A stretch of DNA of 64,000 bases. It comes from Globisporangium splendens. Its lineage: Eukaryota > Oomycota > Peronosporomycetes > Pythiales > Pythiaceae. The stretch is taken from positions 744,001 through 808,000 of the forward strand of contig VFIW01000002.1 in NCBI GenBank assembly GCA_006386115.1, written 5' to 3'. Positions 1-10,062 of the stretch are shown here, in pieces (within the stretch, counting starts at the first letter, position 1; each line of letters begins with the position of its first letter). A program made the position numbers and the translations under genes. The notes under the pieces are model-generated. The model saw nothing but the letters and a program-made list of their open reading frames with translations. It had not been told where the DNA came from and made no database searches.

Positions 1-180
1 CAATTCTGTTTATTTGTTTCGCTTTATCTTCAACATAGGTCGCTCCAGCTGCTTGGATCTCTGGTCTTTGATGCACCCTGTTTATCCAGCGATTCGTTCT
101 CACTGTTCAAAGGTGGATACAATTCTTCGTCTATGCTTTAGTATCATGTGCACGCACATCACCATCACGGTACAGGATGA

Positions 181-3102
181 TTATCTGTTCATGCTTTGAG
201 CCTGCATCTGCCAGAACTCTTCCAGTTTCGCCAAAATATCCATCGTGTTCTGCTTCAGTATCTTGCGGATCGCCATCACGATCTCCTTGCCTGTAAACTC
301 CGTGTCTTCGTCGAAAGCATCTTGGAAATGGAAATAGATGTCGTTCATGAACTCCTTGAGCAACTCACTCAACGCAGCATACTCTTGAGAAGACTTGGTT
401 TGCTGTAGCTTTTCCACTTCGTCTTCCTTCGCTGTCAACAGCTCCTCAAGTTCTCTGTTCTTCGATCGGAACTTCTCCACCTGTTGGCTCAATCCTCTGG
501 TGTCGATTCCCATTTGCTGCAGCTGCGCTTGCAACTCTTGAACGCGAGTATCCTGCATCGACTGTGATCTTGCTTTTTCTTCCTGAATCTGGCTCTGCGC
601 TTGGCGTAATTGACTCATCATCCTTTCTCGCTCTTGCTCCCACTGCTGCTTCTGTGCCAGCAAATCTTTCACTTGAGATTCGAGCGTCGTTTTCTCTCGC
701 ACCACCTTATCCACAGAATCCTTCGAGTCTTGACGGATCTGGGCTTCCAGTTGACGCTGCAGAGATTCCAATTGCTTGCGCGTCTCCTCTTGCAGCTGTG
801 CTTTCTCCTTCACAAGTTGATCGTCCTTAGCGGCAAGCTCCGTGCGCATACGGTAGTTCTCCTCCTGGTACACGAGCATCTGTTCTTGAGTATGACTGAG
901 TTGCTGCTGCACATTTCGCAGTTCGAGGCGGAACTTCTCTTGCTGAAGATGGTTCCCGTTCTGAAGCTTGTCGAGCAGGTTTCTGTTTTCCATCTGAAGA
1001 GCTTCGTGCTGATTTTGCAACTCCTCAATCGTTGACTCCATTTGTTCTCTTGCTTCTTGAAGTCGTCCATTGAGTTCTTGAACTTGATCGCGTTGTTGGA
1101 GTGCCTTTTCGAGGTTCTTCAGCAAAATTGCCGATGAAGATGAAGATGATGGCGACGCTGTCGAGCTTGACAACGATGACGAGCTGTACAACCCCGACGA
1201 TGGCGTGTACTTACTCGTCTTCATCGATCCCTGAGCATTCAACAGTCGATCAATCTTCGAGTGAATATCTTGGAGGGTCGATTCGATCGAAGTCGACGAG
1301 CGCTGTAGACGCAGAATACCACTTTCAACCTCAACAGATGTGCCGGAACCAGAAGGGGATGCGGAAAAGGTCGGCGTGGGCACCAGCGAACGAGAGTTGA
1401 GCGACGAAGCAAAGGACGGGTTGAACGAGTTTGTTGGAACTGGAGGAGGTGGAGCCAGGTGCGGCGATGTCAGAAACGATGACGGCTGAAACGATGGTAC
1501 AAGCTCCAAACTGTTTGTGGTCGGATTCCAGCGACTCGTGCTAGTGCTGCTGTACAGAGCAGAGGACGAAGCAGCCAACGCCGATGTGGGTGGCGTGTAA
1601 CTTGATGAGATCGCAGAAAAGGAGCTTGCTGGCGGAGGAGCACTTGTACTCTGCCACTGACCCAACCCATTCAAGCCGTTGCTCGGACTTCTAGATTGCT
1701 CATAGGTCGACGAGCTCTTAGTAGCCGGCGCAGAAGATGAAGGGGTGCTTTGCTTCGCATCGTCATTGCTTTCTTGCAATTTTCGCTTGCTTTCTTCGAG
1801 TTGTTTACGCAATTGCGCCAGATCCGATTGCTCCTGCATCAACTTCTCCATTTCCGTCGACAACGAGGACGTGGCCGGCGATCCAGTTGGCATTTGCGAG
1901 CTGCTGAGATCAAAGCTTGACGCTCGCGACTGATCTTTCAATGGAGCGATTACCTTGGCAGCCAACGATTCGTGCTGCGACGCTCGATGCTGGCTCGGAT
2001 CTTCATATCCTCTTGGCGACGTCACCGATTGCCTATCGCCTGGTAGATGAACGCCTGGCAAAAGCACTGGCACGTACTTTTGGGCCACTGCGGCTTGCAA
2101 TTCAGCAAAGGAGGTTTTTCGGCTACCGTTTTTGTCATCGCTGTCACCAGTCTGGTTCAGCAAACCACGCGAGCTCAAACTAGCGATTAGTCCAGAACCG
2201 CCTTTACTTCCAGCACGCGACAAATTTGCCATTCGCTGCACCAGATCATCGTTCAAAGCAGCAACAACTTGTGCGTCATCAGCTGCTTGCACTTGTTCTT
2301 GGCGGACTGAAGGAGCAGACTCGGTCTCCGTAGCAGCACCACTAGCTCTGGATCCTTTCTTCACCTTGACGAGCTCCACTGATGCGATGAACCATTCTTT
2401 CGTTTGAGGCGCCACAACCGTCACGAGTCTCTGTGCGTTCTTTTGCATGCCCACGAGGGCTTCTGTCGCAAGCACCTTGGAGAGCGCATCATCACTGTCT
2501 TTGGCACCACTGTTGTCCACAAGACGCACTCGTTTCAGATCGCCATCTCGGTCCACGACTTTCGACCCCTGCTGCTTCGCGATATCGAGCGGGTTGGCCG
2601 TGAAAAAATCCGTGCTGTCGCTCTGTCCGCGCCACACCGTGAGCGCAATCCCCGCGACATCGCCACTCGTAAGCGCGTATCCTTTCCCTTCTTCTTTCCC
2701 CAACGCAACGTCATCCACAAGGACAACTGGGGACGATGAAGACGATGAACTCAACACAAGCTGCTGCGCCTTGACGAACGCGACGCTCGAGAGGAACGCC
2801 GTGACGCCAGCAGCGTCCTTGAAGCGCATCGAGTAGAACTTCTGCTGCGCATCGTCCACGAAGCTGACGTAGTTGTCCTGCTGCGGCGTCATCTTCGTCG
2901 CGCTGGTCACTGGAAGTTGCACGAGCGGTTGCTTCTGCGAGTTGTAGAAGAGCAGTTTGAAATCTGCAGCGGCGCCTGACTCGCCTGAGGACGCGAGCAG
3001 CGCGCAGCCCACGACGGCGTCCGTCTGCTGTGTGTACGAGCGCGTCTGCGGGTCGTACGCGTAGAAGTACACGGCGCACGAGTGCAGCAGCGCGTCCGCC
3101 AT
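181..3102 (-). CDS. FKBP15-like protein (WH1-like, degenerate FKBP, long coiled coil)
   Basis: A single-exon gene of 973 aa. The frame is open up to a GTG at 3162, but the first ATG is at 3102 in good context (AAGATGGCG), so I use that start. Roughly residues 1-110 resemble the WH1/EVH1-like head of animal FKBP15. Residues about 125-248 look like an FKBP prolyl isomerase fold in FKBP15 style (pieces such as FTANPLDIA and LVGMQKNAQRLVTVVAPQ). A Ser/Pro-rich linker follows, then a Gln/Glu-rich coiled coil of about 250 residues. The C-terminus (YFHFQDAFDEDTEFTGKEI) resembles the conserved tail of FKBP15. FKBP15 is known as an actin- and early-endosome-associated protein in animals, and a role in endosome or actin traffic here is inference. 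Isomerase activity is doubtful because the FKBP core is divergent. It lies head to head with the hAT-like gene, with starts 498 bp apart. Confidence 0.75.
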   Translation of the reverse strand: MADALLHSCAVYFYAYDPQTRSYTQQTDAVVGCALLASSGESGAAADFKLLFYNSQKQPLVQLPVTSATKMTPQQDNYVSFVDDAQQKFYSMRFKDAAGVTAFLSSVAFVKAQQLVLSSSSSSSPVVLVDDVALGKEEGKGYALTSGDVAGIALTVWRGQSDSTDFFTANPLDIAKQQGSKVVDRDGDLKRVRLVDNSGAKDSDDALSKVLATEALVGMQKNAQRLVTVVAPQTKEWFIASVELVKVKKGSRASGAATETESAPSVRQEQVQAADDAQVVAALNDDLVQRMANLSRAGSKGGSGLIASLSSRGLLNQTGDSDDKNGSRKTSFAELQAAVAQKYVPVLLPGVHLPGDRQSVTSPRGYEDPSQHRASQHESLAAKVIAPLKDQSRASSFDLSSSQMPTGSPATSSLSTEMEKLMQEQSDLAQLRKQLEESKRKLQESNDDAKQSTPSSSAPATKSSSTYEQSRSPSNGLNGLGQWQSTSAPPPASSFSAISSSYTPPTSALAASSSALYSSTSTSRWNPTTNSLELVPSFQPSSFLTSPHLAPPPPVPTNSFNPSFASSLNSRSLVPTPTFSASPSGSGTSVEVESGILRLQRSSTSIESTLQDIHSKIDRLLNAQGSMKTSKYTPSSGLYSSSSLSSSTASPSSSSSSAILLKNLEKALQQRDQVQELNGRLQEAREQMESTIEELQNQHEALQMENRNLLDKLQNGNHLQQEKFRLELRNVQQQLSHTQEQMLVYQEENYRMRTELAAKDDQLVKEKAQLQEETRKQLESLQRQLEAQIRQDSKDSVDKVVREKTTLESQVKDLLAQKQQWEQERERMMSQLRQAQSQIQEEKARSQSMQDTRVQELQAQLQQMGIDTRGLSQQVEKFRSKNRELEELLTAKEDEVEKLQQTKSSQEYAALSELLKEFMNDIYFHFQDAFDEDTEFTGKEIVMAIRKILKQNTMDILAKLEEFWQMQAQSMNR

Positions 3103-3600
3103 CTTGGCTCTTGATGCGTGTTTGTATCGGGATGCGACAGAAAATGTGGAATGATCGACCACAACTGGAGGGTTTCACATGCAGAATGTGATGTTGGGAA
3201 GGAAGTCAGTGCTCGGAAGGATGCATTTATAGAGTTCATTGAAGAGACAAATAGATTTCAGTCTTGCTGAAGTAACGCACCATTTTAAGGAGCAGATGGC
3301 TTATTGCAGGCATTCAGTTTACGCTAGGTTCGGTCGGTGTCGCAGCAACCGTTTGACTTCAAGACGCTCTTCTAACCGACAGCTACATTACTCCAACATG
3401 CCACCATCATCGACAGCAATTTCTAACCGCATCCGCCAACTCTCCTCACCACATCCAGAAACCGCTCAACTCTCCAAAATAACCGGTTTCGGAGTTGTCC
3501 AACCTTTTTCCTCCCTTCCCTCGCTCCCCCTCTTTTCTCCCTCTCGAAAAGCGTCGCTCTTTAACAGCTTCGAGCAGAGCAGCGATAAAAACCAGAAGAC
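3103..3600. other. Divergent intergenic promoter region
   Basis: This 498-bp interval separates the start codons of two divergent genes and so must hold both promoters. A pyrimidine-rich tract (about 3508-3542) lies just upstream of the plus-strand gene, as is common near oomycete transcription starts. I see no conserved operator or RNA gene. Confidence 0.4.
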
Positions 3601-5703
3601 ATGGTGAGCGGCCGAGGCAAGAAGCGGTTATCGCTGCAATCGGCTACGAACGACGACGACAATGACTCACACCGCTCGATCGACTCGCTGACGCAGCAGC
3701 TGCACTCGCAGCAGCTCGTCCCCGTGGTCACGGGCCGCAAGCGCAAGAAGACGTCGTGGGTCTGGAACCACTTTCTGCGCGGCGACAACGAGCGCAACGT
3801 GTGCCGCCACTGTCTGGAGCTGCATGGCGCCGCCGACGCCACGAGCTACCCGAGCACCACGGGCAACAGCACGCTCGCCATCCATCTGCACACCAAGCAC
3901 GGCATCGTCAAGGACGGGTACGCCACGCCCGCGCCGGCGGTGAAGGTTGCTGATGCTGCTGCTGTTGCTAGTAGTGGTGCTAGAATGACTCCTTCTGCTA
4001 TCATTACTACTACGCCCGTTGGTGCTTCGGATGCTGAGACCGCTGCTGCTGTTAACGAACGCGCTGTGGCGCCAAAGCTCCAAAAGAACGAGAGTCCGAA
4101 GAGCGCAGGGCAGTACGCTAAAGCTGTGGACGAGCACCGCAAAGCCGAGATCGAGGAGTCGCTGCTCAACTTCCTCGTGGAGGAGAACCTGGACTTTGAC
4201 ATCCTGGAGACGCCGAGCTTCATCACGTTGTGCGAGAAGCTCAACCCGTCGTTCCTCGTACCGAGTCGCAACGCGTTTCTCGGCGCTATCGAGAACCAGT
4301 TCGACCAGGCGCTGCAGAAGTTCTTTCTGATCGTGCAGCGCATCCCGGGCTGTGTCGCGCTCACGGCCGATCGGTGGTCGTCGCCAGGGTACGTGGGGCT
4401 CACGCTTCACTGGATCTCGAGCGAGTGGGAGCTCAAGAACTGTCTGCTCGAGTTCAAGTTCTCGCCGCCGCCGTACGATCCGTGGTCGATCACCGAGCTC
4501 ATCCTCTCGGCGCTCAAGCAGTACAACCTGTGCACAAAGATGCGTGCGATCACGACGGACAACGAGTTTGAGCTGCTGGGACCCGCGGTGACCCAGGTGC
4601 GGCAGATCGTGCAAGACGAGTACATGATGCACATCAGCAATCACTGGCATCTGTGCTGCGGCGCACACATCGTCAAGCAATGCGCCATCGCGGCTGCGGC
4701 CAAGGTGAACACGCAGCTCGTGAATCTGCGCGCGATAATTAAGACTCTGCACGACTCGGTGTCGCTGCAGAACCTGTTCAAGACACTCCAGCTGGAGTCG
4801 GGCGAAACGAACCTCAAGCCCATTCCGCCTTTGGATGTCGAGAACGCGTGGGATGGACTGTTCAACATGATCGACAGCGCGTTCGAGGTCCGGGATGTGC
4901 TCGATGCGTTGTGCAACAACGACGACTTTAGCTCCCGCTTGCAAAACCACAAGCTCTCGGATCTGGACTGGCGCACGCTGAAGGCGATCAAAGAGTTTTT
5001 GCAACGCGCCGTGAGCTTTACGGCAGTCTCGGATGACGATTGGATCAGTGCGTCCCTGCTGCCGCTCATTTACGACTCGTTGCAAGCGCATTGTAAGAAA
5101 ACGATCGAGGGACGTCCAGGCAATCCGATCCCCCCGCTCGTGAAGGCTGCGGCATCGGCTTTCCTTGAGCGACTGCAGAAGAATAAGCATCATATGTGGA
5201 ACGATTATGCGAACCTGGCGCAGATCCTGGACCCGCGGATCTCGAATGCGTCCGCGGAAGCGCTCGCGATGAAAGAGGAGATCCGGCAGACGCTGATCGA
5301 CCAGTACGGCATGAACGTCCAGGAGTACGAGTACTCGCCGACGGGCGGCGTGACGGCGACGCCAGAAAAGCAGCATATCTCGTCGCTGTTCGCGGCGGCA
5401 CGTCAAGCGCGGAACGAGTCGCTCGAGCGCATCCGCGAAGACGAAGTGGACGCTTTCTACAAGTTCACGGCGAAACCTGATCTGTCGTGCGACGACGTGC
5501 TCGAATGGTGGAAGGTGGTGGGTGTGCAGCGGTTCCCGAAGCTGAGTCTGCTGGCGCGCGACACGCTCATGATCATGGGCTCGGCGCTCACGTCCAACTA
5601 CTTCACGGGAAGCGACCAGTTGGTGGGCGTCGAGCGCGCCATGGTGAACGACAAGGACCTGGAGATCGCCACCAAGGTGCGCGCGTGGAACCAGTTCGCG
5701 TAG
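3601..5703 (+). CDS. BED zinc-finger / hAT transposase-like protein, possibly domesticated
   Basis: An intact 700-aa ORF with ATG at 3601. Residues about 50-101 form a BED zinc finger (W-x-H-F plus CRHC and HLHTKH metal ligands). The hAT catalytic core follows: LTADRWSS near residue 255, ITTDNEFEL near 318, and the CCGAHIVKQ motif about 35 residues later. The C-terminus (DVLEWWKVVGVQRFPKLSLL) is a hAT dimerisation region, but the usual S-x-x-ER-x-F-S stretch is replaced by SALTSNYFTGSDQ. hAT transposases bind terminal inverted repeats and move DNA by cut and paste. I saw no obvious terminal inverted repeats or target-site duplication around the gene, and base use matches its neighbours, so a resident, host-recruited copy is possible. 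An active element whose ends I could not find is the alternative. Confidence 0.8.
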   Translation: MVSGRGKKRLSLQSATNDDDNDSHRSIDSLTQQLHSQQLVPVVTGRKRKKTSWVWNHFLRGDNERNVCRHCLELHGAADATSYPSTTGNSTLAIHLHTKHGIVKDGYATPAPAVKVADAAAVASSGARMTPSAIITTTPVGASDAETAAAVNERAVAPKLQKNESPKSAGQYAKAVDEHRKAEIEESLLNFLVEENLDFDILETPSFITLCEKLNPSFLVPSRNAFLGAIENQFDQALQKFFLIVQRIPGCVALTADRWSSPGYVGLTLHWISSEWELKNCLLEFKFSPPPYDPWSITELILSALKQYNLCTKMRAITTDNEFELLGPAVTQVRQIVQDEYMMHISNHWHLCCGAHIVKQCAIAAAAKVNTQLVNLRAIIKTLHDSVSLQNLFKTLQLESGETNLKPIPPLDVENAWDGLFNMIDSAFEVRDVLDALCNNDDFSSRLQNHKLSDLDWRTLKAIKEFLQRAVSFTAVSDDDWISASLLPLIYDSLQAHCKKTIEGRPGNPIPPLVKAAASAFLERLQKNKHHMWNDYANLAQILDPRISNASAEALAMKEEIRQTLIDQYGMNVQEYEYSPTGGVTATPEKQHISSLFAAARQARNESLERIREDEVDAFYKFTAKPDLSCDDVLEWWKVVGVQRFPKLSLLARDTLMIMGSALTSNYFTGSDQLVGVERAMVNDKDLEIATKVRAWNQFA

Positions 5704-8014
5704 CGCATGCCAAGGACGCAGACATTACGTGGTGAATATATATGTGCGTGTGTGGATCATCTGCGCGAGCATATGGCATTACTGTTGTTATTGTGTGTGT
5801 GTAACGTCGGACTTGCCAAGAGCTGCAGCATTGATGCGAGACTGGCTCTCTGCGACAGCTGGTTGAATGGATCACCTCTCGGTTACATCCGCACGTCATG
5901 TGGCCCGTTGAACAGACGTGGTATGGGATTACGCGATCAGTTCCGCCATGCGGACTTTTTGCAGAGGACCGCTGTACGTTTGTTGCGACTGCAAATGGCC
6001 ACATGCTGCTTGACAAGCGAGCGAGACAGTTTGTTTGGCTTGTTGGTTTTCTGTTTGCCACCTCTGACGTGGCAGCATTTCTCTCGCTCGCTCGTGCAAT
6101 TGTTGTTGCAATAGACACACGTGCACACTTTTTGCTTTCTTTCGCAAACGCCAAACATGTCTTGCGTCAACGGCGCTGCTGACTGGATTACAGTGCAGCG
6201 TTTGCTCCACAGTGACGCCATAATGGGAAGAAGGAAGAATGGGATGAAATGGCTGCACTTTACCAATAATTAGCATAGCAAATCGTAGCATGCACTTACA
6301 GTACGCGTGTGTTCTACATTTTCTACATTTTTCATTCTTTCGCTGCCCTTTTGACCCACATGACGCAATGCACAAGATGCGCGTGCTGTCCATCTGCTCA
6401 TGCTTAGTCGCATGGGGTGCTGCCGGTGACGCATGCGCGCTCGACATGCACAACTGAAGTGCAAACTTGCAGACCATGCAACAACTCAAGCAAAAAGTGA
6501 GGCGTGTAGTCAGGACCAGAACTGGACGCAGTTGCTTGCAAAAGTGCAGGTAGGAACATGAAGCGGGATGAGGTGCGGAGAGCAACGCGCTGCTAGCCAC
6601 ACAAGCAAGCCCAGCAAACAAGAAACGCAACTGCCCGTCTTGCCACATCTACGTTGGCTTGTCAGTTCGTAGGCTGTCGTCCTGCCAACCTTTTACGGTA
6701 CAGTGTGCCCTCTGCCTCGCGTTCCGTTTCGAATGCCGCTGTCTGCAGCACAATACAGTGTCGTACTGATGCAGTGATGCTGCATTTTTCCTCATGCATG
6801 AGCAAGCAGGTTGCTTGTCAATTATCACAGCCCGCAAGGTGAGGTTGCACACCCCTTTCCAAATAGAAAAAATGGATTCTAATCGGAAAAGACAACCAGC
6901 CTGGCGTTGGATTTTAGAGGTGCATTTTCATGGTTGTCCAGGTTGATTGACGCCTTCCATACAAAAATCAGCATGTTTCGAAATGAGTTGTGGACATCGT
7001 CCGATCTTTTGAATCAAAATATGGTTCAAATGGCTCAGCTACAGTATCCATCTTGTGTGCCTGGATACTGTAGCTGAGCCATTCGTGGGGTCGTAATCGC
7101 GCTCGCATGCCCTCCTCCACCGTCTGTTTTACGGAGTTGGTCTTCCAACTTGCAGTTGAAGCAAGCAATTTATAACTGTCGAGATCTTGCGTGCACAGAC
7201 CTTGCAAACGCATGCAAATTTGCATGTGGGTGAACTTGTGTGGCGTCAGAACCACACCCAACGACGACCAGACCAGACCTGCAGACTCGTGGACACGCGC
7301 GCACTTGCTTGTGTAAAACAATTAGCCTAGCTCCAGTCGCTTTGTGTAGTGGTCAGTACTGCAGTAAAGATAAGAGCAGTCTATCAACCAACAACTTGGC
7401 CAACAAACAACCAGCCGTTTGCCAATGAATTTGCAGCAGCAAACAAGCAAGCAAGCAAGCACGGCAAGCAAATGAAGATGATGGCGCTATCAAATCGCAG
7501 CAGACAGGCCAGCAAGTTGTTTGTGTCTGAGGGCAGGCGTCAACGCCATTTCTGTCTCATACAGTACAGCGCCGTACTGTGCCAGCGGCAATAGGTAATT
7601 TTCCAATCGCCCCGTTTCTGTGCATATGTACACTTTTTCGACTGGCTGGTTGCTGCCACACCAAAAGTACACACCACTCTACAGTACCGTGGACCGCAGA
7701 ACACGTGGCGCATACAAACGCCAAGTCAAAATGCTCCACCATGGCGATCTTGCATCGCCCATCGTGTCCGCCCTTTCTCCCCATCCTGTTCTCCCCATTT
7801 TCCGTTTTCTTCCTGTTGTTCTTCCCGCCCACTCGTTCATTTCCCGACTCGCCAGCCGCCACACAAGAAGAGCAAGAGCAAGAGCGACACAGAACCGATT
7901 CCGCACTACCGTATGACTTGCTAGCGCCCCCAGAGCCACTCTCCACACAAACACTCCCATAGATAAAAACACCAGAAAAAAACAACAGCAGCAGCAACAA
8001 CAATAGCAAACAGC
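5704..8014. other. Long intergenic region with no supported gene
   Basis: About 2.3 kb with only short overlapping ORFs, none with a recognisable domain or GC-rich codon use. It contains a perfect 22-bp-arm hairpin (7029-7083), a short CAAG repeat near 7443-7460, and several ACAGTAC/GTACTGT words, including a 20-bp near-palindrome at 7561-7580. The last few hundred bases are pyrimidine-rich and probably serve as the promoter of the 8015 gene. Confidence 0.4.
7029..7083. repeat. Perfect inverted repeat (hairpin), 22-bp arms, 11-nt loop
   Basis: The arm at 7029-7050 begins AATGGCTCAGCTACAG and ends TATCCA. Its exact reverse complement occupies 7062-7083. The 11-nt loop is at 7051-7061. The flanks do not continue the pairing. 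The hairpin lies mid-intergenic, about 930 bp upstream of the next gene. It could be a small-RNA precursor, a terminator-like structure or the remains of a small inverted-repeat element. The sequence alone does not say which. Confidence 0.85.
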
Positions 8015-8620
8015 ATGGGCCTTCGGCGCTTCTTCCGCTGCATCGGTCAGATCTTCAAGGGCGGCAAGGGGTCGTCCTCGCGCCGCGACGTGCACACGCG
8101 CGACTACAACAGCGTCGAGTACCACCGCGTGCTCGCTGGCGACATCGCGCGCACGTCCGAGTACACGAACAGCGGCGGGCGGCGCCTGACGACCGAGCAG
8201 CGCAAGGCGAATGCGATGAAGCGGCTGCAGTCGTCGTTCGCTGGCAACGAAGCGTTTGATCGCCAGTTGGAGGAGCGAATATCGATCACGACGGCGCGAA
8301 TGGAGGACCTGCGGCGCCACACGTTCGTGGGGTCACCCGAGTCTCCCGCGGTGCTGTCGTCCAGCACGGAAAACGATCTTGTGGAGTGCGTTCCCGGCAC
8401 GGACATCCCTATCTGCGATACGTCGGACCCGGACGAGGTCGTCAAGGTGTACGCGCGCCTGATGGCTGCGAAGCGCGAGTTCGAGATCGCGGAGCAGGAG
8501 TTGAAGCACGTGAAGGACCAGGTGGAGGAGGCGGAGCTGCACGGCCGCCGCAGCGCCAGCAAACTGCCGCCCGCGCACCTTCGTCCCAGGCGCGTCCAGC
8601 CTCGGTCCGCATGGATTTAA
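8015..8620 (+). CDS. Hypothetical protein, possible N-myristoylation, short coiled coil
   Basis: A 201-aa ORF starting at ATG 8015, preceded by a CA-rich leader. I do not recognise the family. The N-terminus MGLRRFFRC has Gly2, a basic/hydrophobic cluster and Cys9, a layout compatible with N-myristoylation plus nearby palmitoylation, so membrane attachment is a possible inference. Residues about 65-105 are charged and helical (LTTEQRKANAMKRLQSS). Residues about 146-180 form a likely coiled coil (EFEIAEQELKHVKDQVEEAE). The C-terminus is Arg/Pro-rich. Codon use is GC-rich like neighbouring real genes, which supports translation. Confidence 0.6.
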   Translation: MGLRRFFRCIGQIFKGGKGSSSRRDVHTRDYNSVEYHRVLAGDIARTSEYTNSGGRRLTTEQRKANAMKRLQSSFAGNEAFDRQLEERISITTARMEDLRRHTFVGSPESPAVLSSSTENDLVECVPGTDIPICDTSDPDEVVKVYARLMAAKREFEIAEQELKHVKDQVEEAELHGRRSASKLPPAHLRPRRVQPRSAWI

Positions 8621-9360
8621 TATCAAAAGAGAGAGAGAGATTAGAGAGAGTAATATTGTAGGGTAGCGCATATAGAGAGGCGTACAACAGCAGAAAGGAT
8701 ATTTAATGAATTAGAGCGTAGCGTCAGTATTTAGTAAATATCGTATGCGTAGATCGTGTATATAGAGAGAGGATCTTTAACATCAGCAGTAAGTTATCAC
8801 GCGCCATTCCATTCGAAGGAGCCGCCGCCAGCGTCATCATCCTGCATCCTGAGTTCTCGTTGTCGTCATCATAATGAGCGAATGTTCCGCCAGATCCTTC
8901 CCCATCCACAACCAAAAAATCCAGCAGTCAACCGAGTGGTCCCGTAAAACACATCCATAGACAGCGAGATACCGTAAATAGAGATATGAGTGTCACTTTT
9001 GTGGTCACTTGCGCGAGGTTGAAGTGTGCATTTTCAAGACCCCGTATATCCGGATACGTTTCCATCCGACTGTTTCGGCTTTCTCATCTTTGTAAGTGAA
9101 CCGAGCATCGAGTAATAGACGCCATCCGGATAATGAACTGTTTTCCCGCCTCGACTTCTGAGGACACGTCTTTTCTGTTCGGCTCATCCAATAAACCTCG
9201 CCATTCGTCTCCTGCACATGGTTTTTATTCTCAACACACTTTACCATTTGTATGTCTGTGTCCATCGCACAATAGAACCTCAAGGTTTTATATTTGTTGC
9301 GCACACTTTTGAGTTGCAATTTGCGTTGGCGCCTTTTTTTTTCGATGCCGCGCGACCAAA
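8621..9360. other. Intergenic region
   Basis: About 740 bp, beginning with a purine-rich GA repeat (about 8628-8640) in the 3' flank of the preceding gene. It is AT-richer than the flanking genes. No ORF, RNA gene or large repeat could be supported. Confidence 0.35.
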
Positions 9361-10062
9361 ATGCGCGCTCGATCCCGCATTCCGGCATTGCCTGTTGATT
9401 CGTCCCGGAAGCTCCACATTCTGCCTGCCATACGAGCGCACCGCGTCTGTCCGCACGCTTCCCAAAACGCTCAAGACCCGCTGCTCAAGACTCCAAGGAC
9501 CGCTCAAGACCCCAAGATGCTCGACCACCTGCTGCCGCGCATTTACAACGACTGCGATTTTTTCGACGAGAGCAACAAGGAGAACATCGGCTACTTTGTG
9601 CGGCGCCCGACCGCGTTTCTGCGCGCTGAGTACGACGGATTCGTACGCCGCCCGACGGCCTCGCTGCGTGGCGACAGCGGAGATGGATATCTCTACACAC
9701 AGCGCACGCCGCACCATCATCGATCGAGCAGTAGCAGTCGAAGAACGCCATCACCGGTTGGATTAGGAGGTATCGCGAAGAAGAACCGAAAGAGCGCGAG
9801 TTCGATCACGCCGCAAGACACGAAAAAGATTCTGAAGAAGGCGACCAAGACACAGGAAAGCGTAAAGAAGACGAAGAAACACAGCAGCAAAAAAGTCGAG
9901 ACCAGCAAGAAAGTGTCCTCGCAGAGCATTGGTATCCGACGACGACCGCTGCAGGATATCACGCATTTGTATGTGAACGAGCGACCGAGTGTGACGTCAT
10001 CACGAAGCGCGAGACTAGCTGCTGCGACCGTGTCGACTTCCGTGTCGATGCGCTTCTTTTAG
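9361..10062 (+). CDS. Basic unknown protein with KEN-box and D-box-like degrons
   Basis: The ORF is 233 aa from ATG 9361. An alternative start is Met53 (9517, context AAGATGCTC), and the upstream stretch contains a CGCTCAAGACC-like repeat that may be 5' UTR. No family is recognised. Visible short motifs are a KEN box at residues 73-75 (SNKENIG), a D-box-like RRPLQDITH at 194-202 (R-x-x-L-x-x-I), a duplicated FVRRPTA at 79-85 and 94-100, several S/T-P sites (T44, T116, T129, T150) and a Lys-rich segment at about 139-187. This combination is typical of nuclear, cell-cycle-regulated APC/C substrates such as securins, cyclins or sororin-like proteins. That role is inference. The protein is probably nuclear and largely disordered. 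Confidence 0.6.
   Translation: MRARSRIPALPVDSSRKLHILPAIRAHRVCPHASQNAQDPLLKTPRTAQDPKMLDHLLPRIYNDCDFFDESNKENIGYFVRRPTAFLRAEYDGFVRRPTASLRGDSGDGYLYTQRTPHHHRSSSSSRRTPSPVGLGGIAKKNRKSASSITPQDTKKILKKATKTQESVKKTKKHSSKKVETSKKVSSQSIGIRRRPLQDITHLYVNERPSVTSSRSARLAAATVSTSVSMRFF

Noticed and set aside
3667..5406. 579-codon open frame antisense to the hAT-like gene
   Set aside because: Shadow frame produced by strong GC third-position bias; Arg/His/Leu-rich translation without domains.
7561..7580. Near-palindrome ACAGTAC..GTACTGT
   Set aside because: Only 7-bp arms, and the word ACAGTAC is common in this AT-rich region, so chance is a sufficient explanation.
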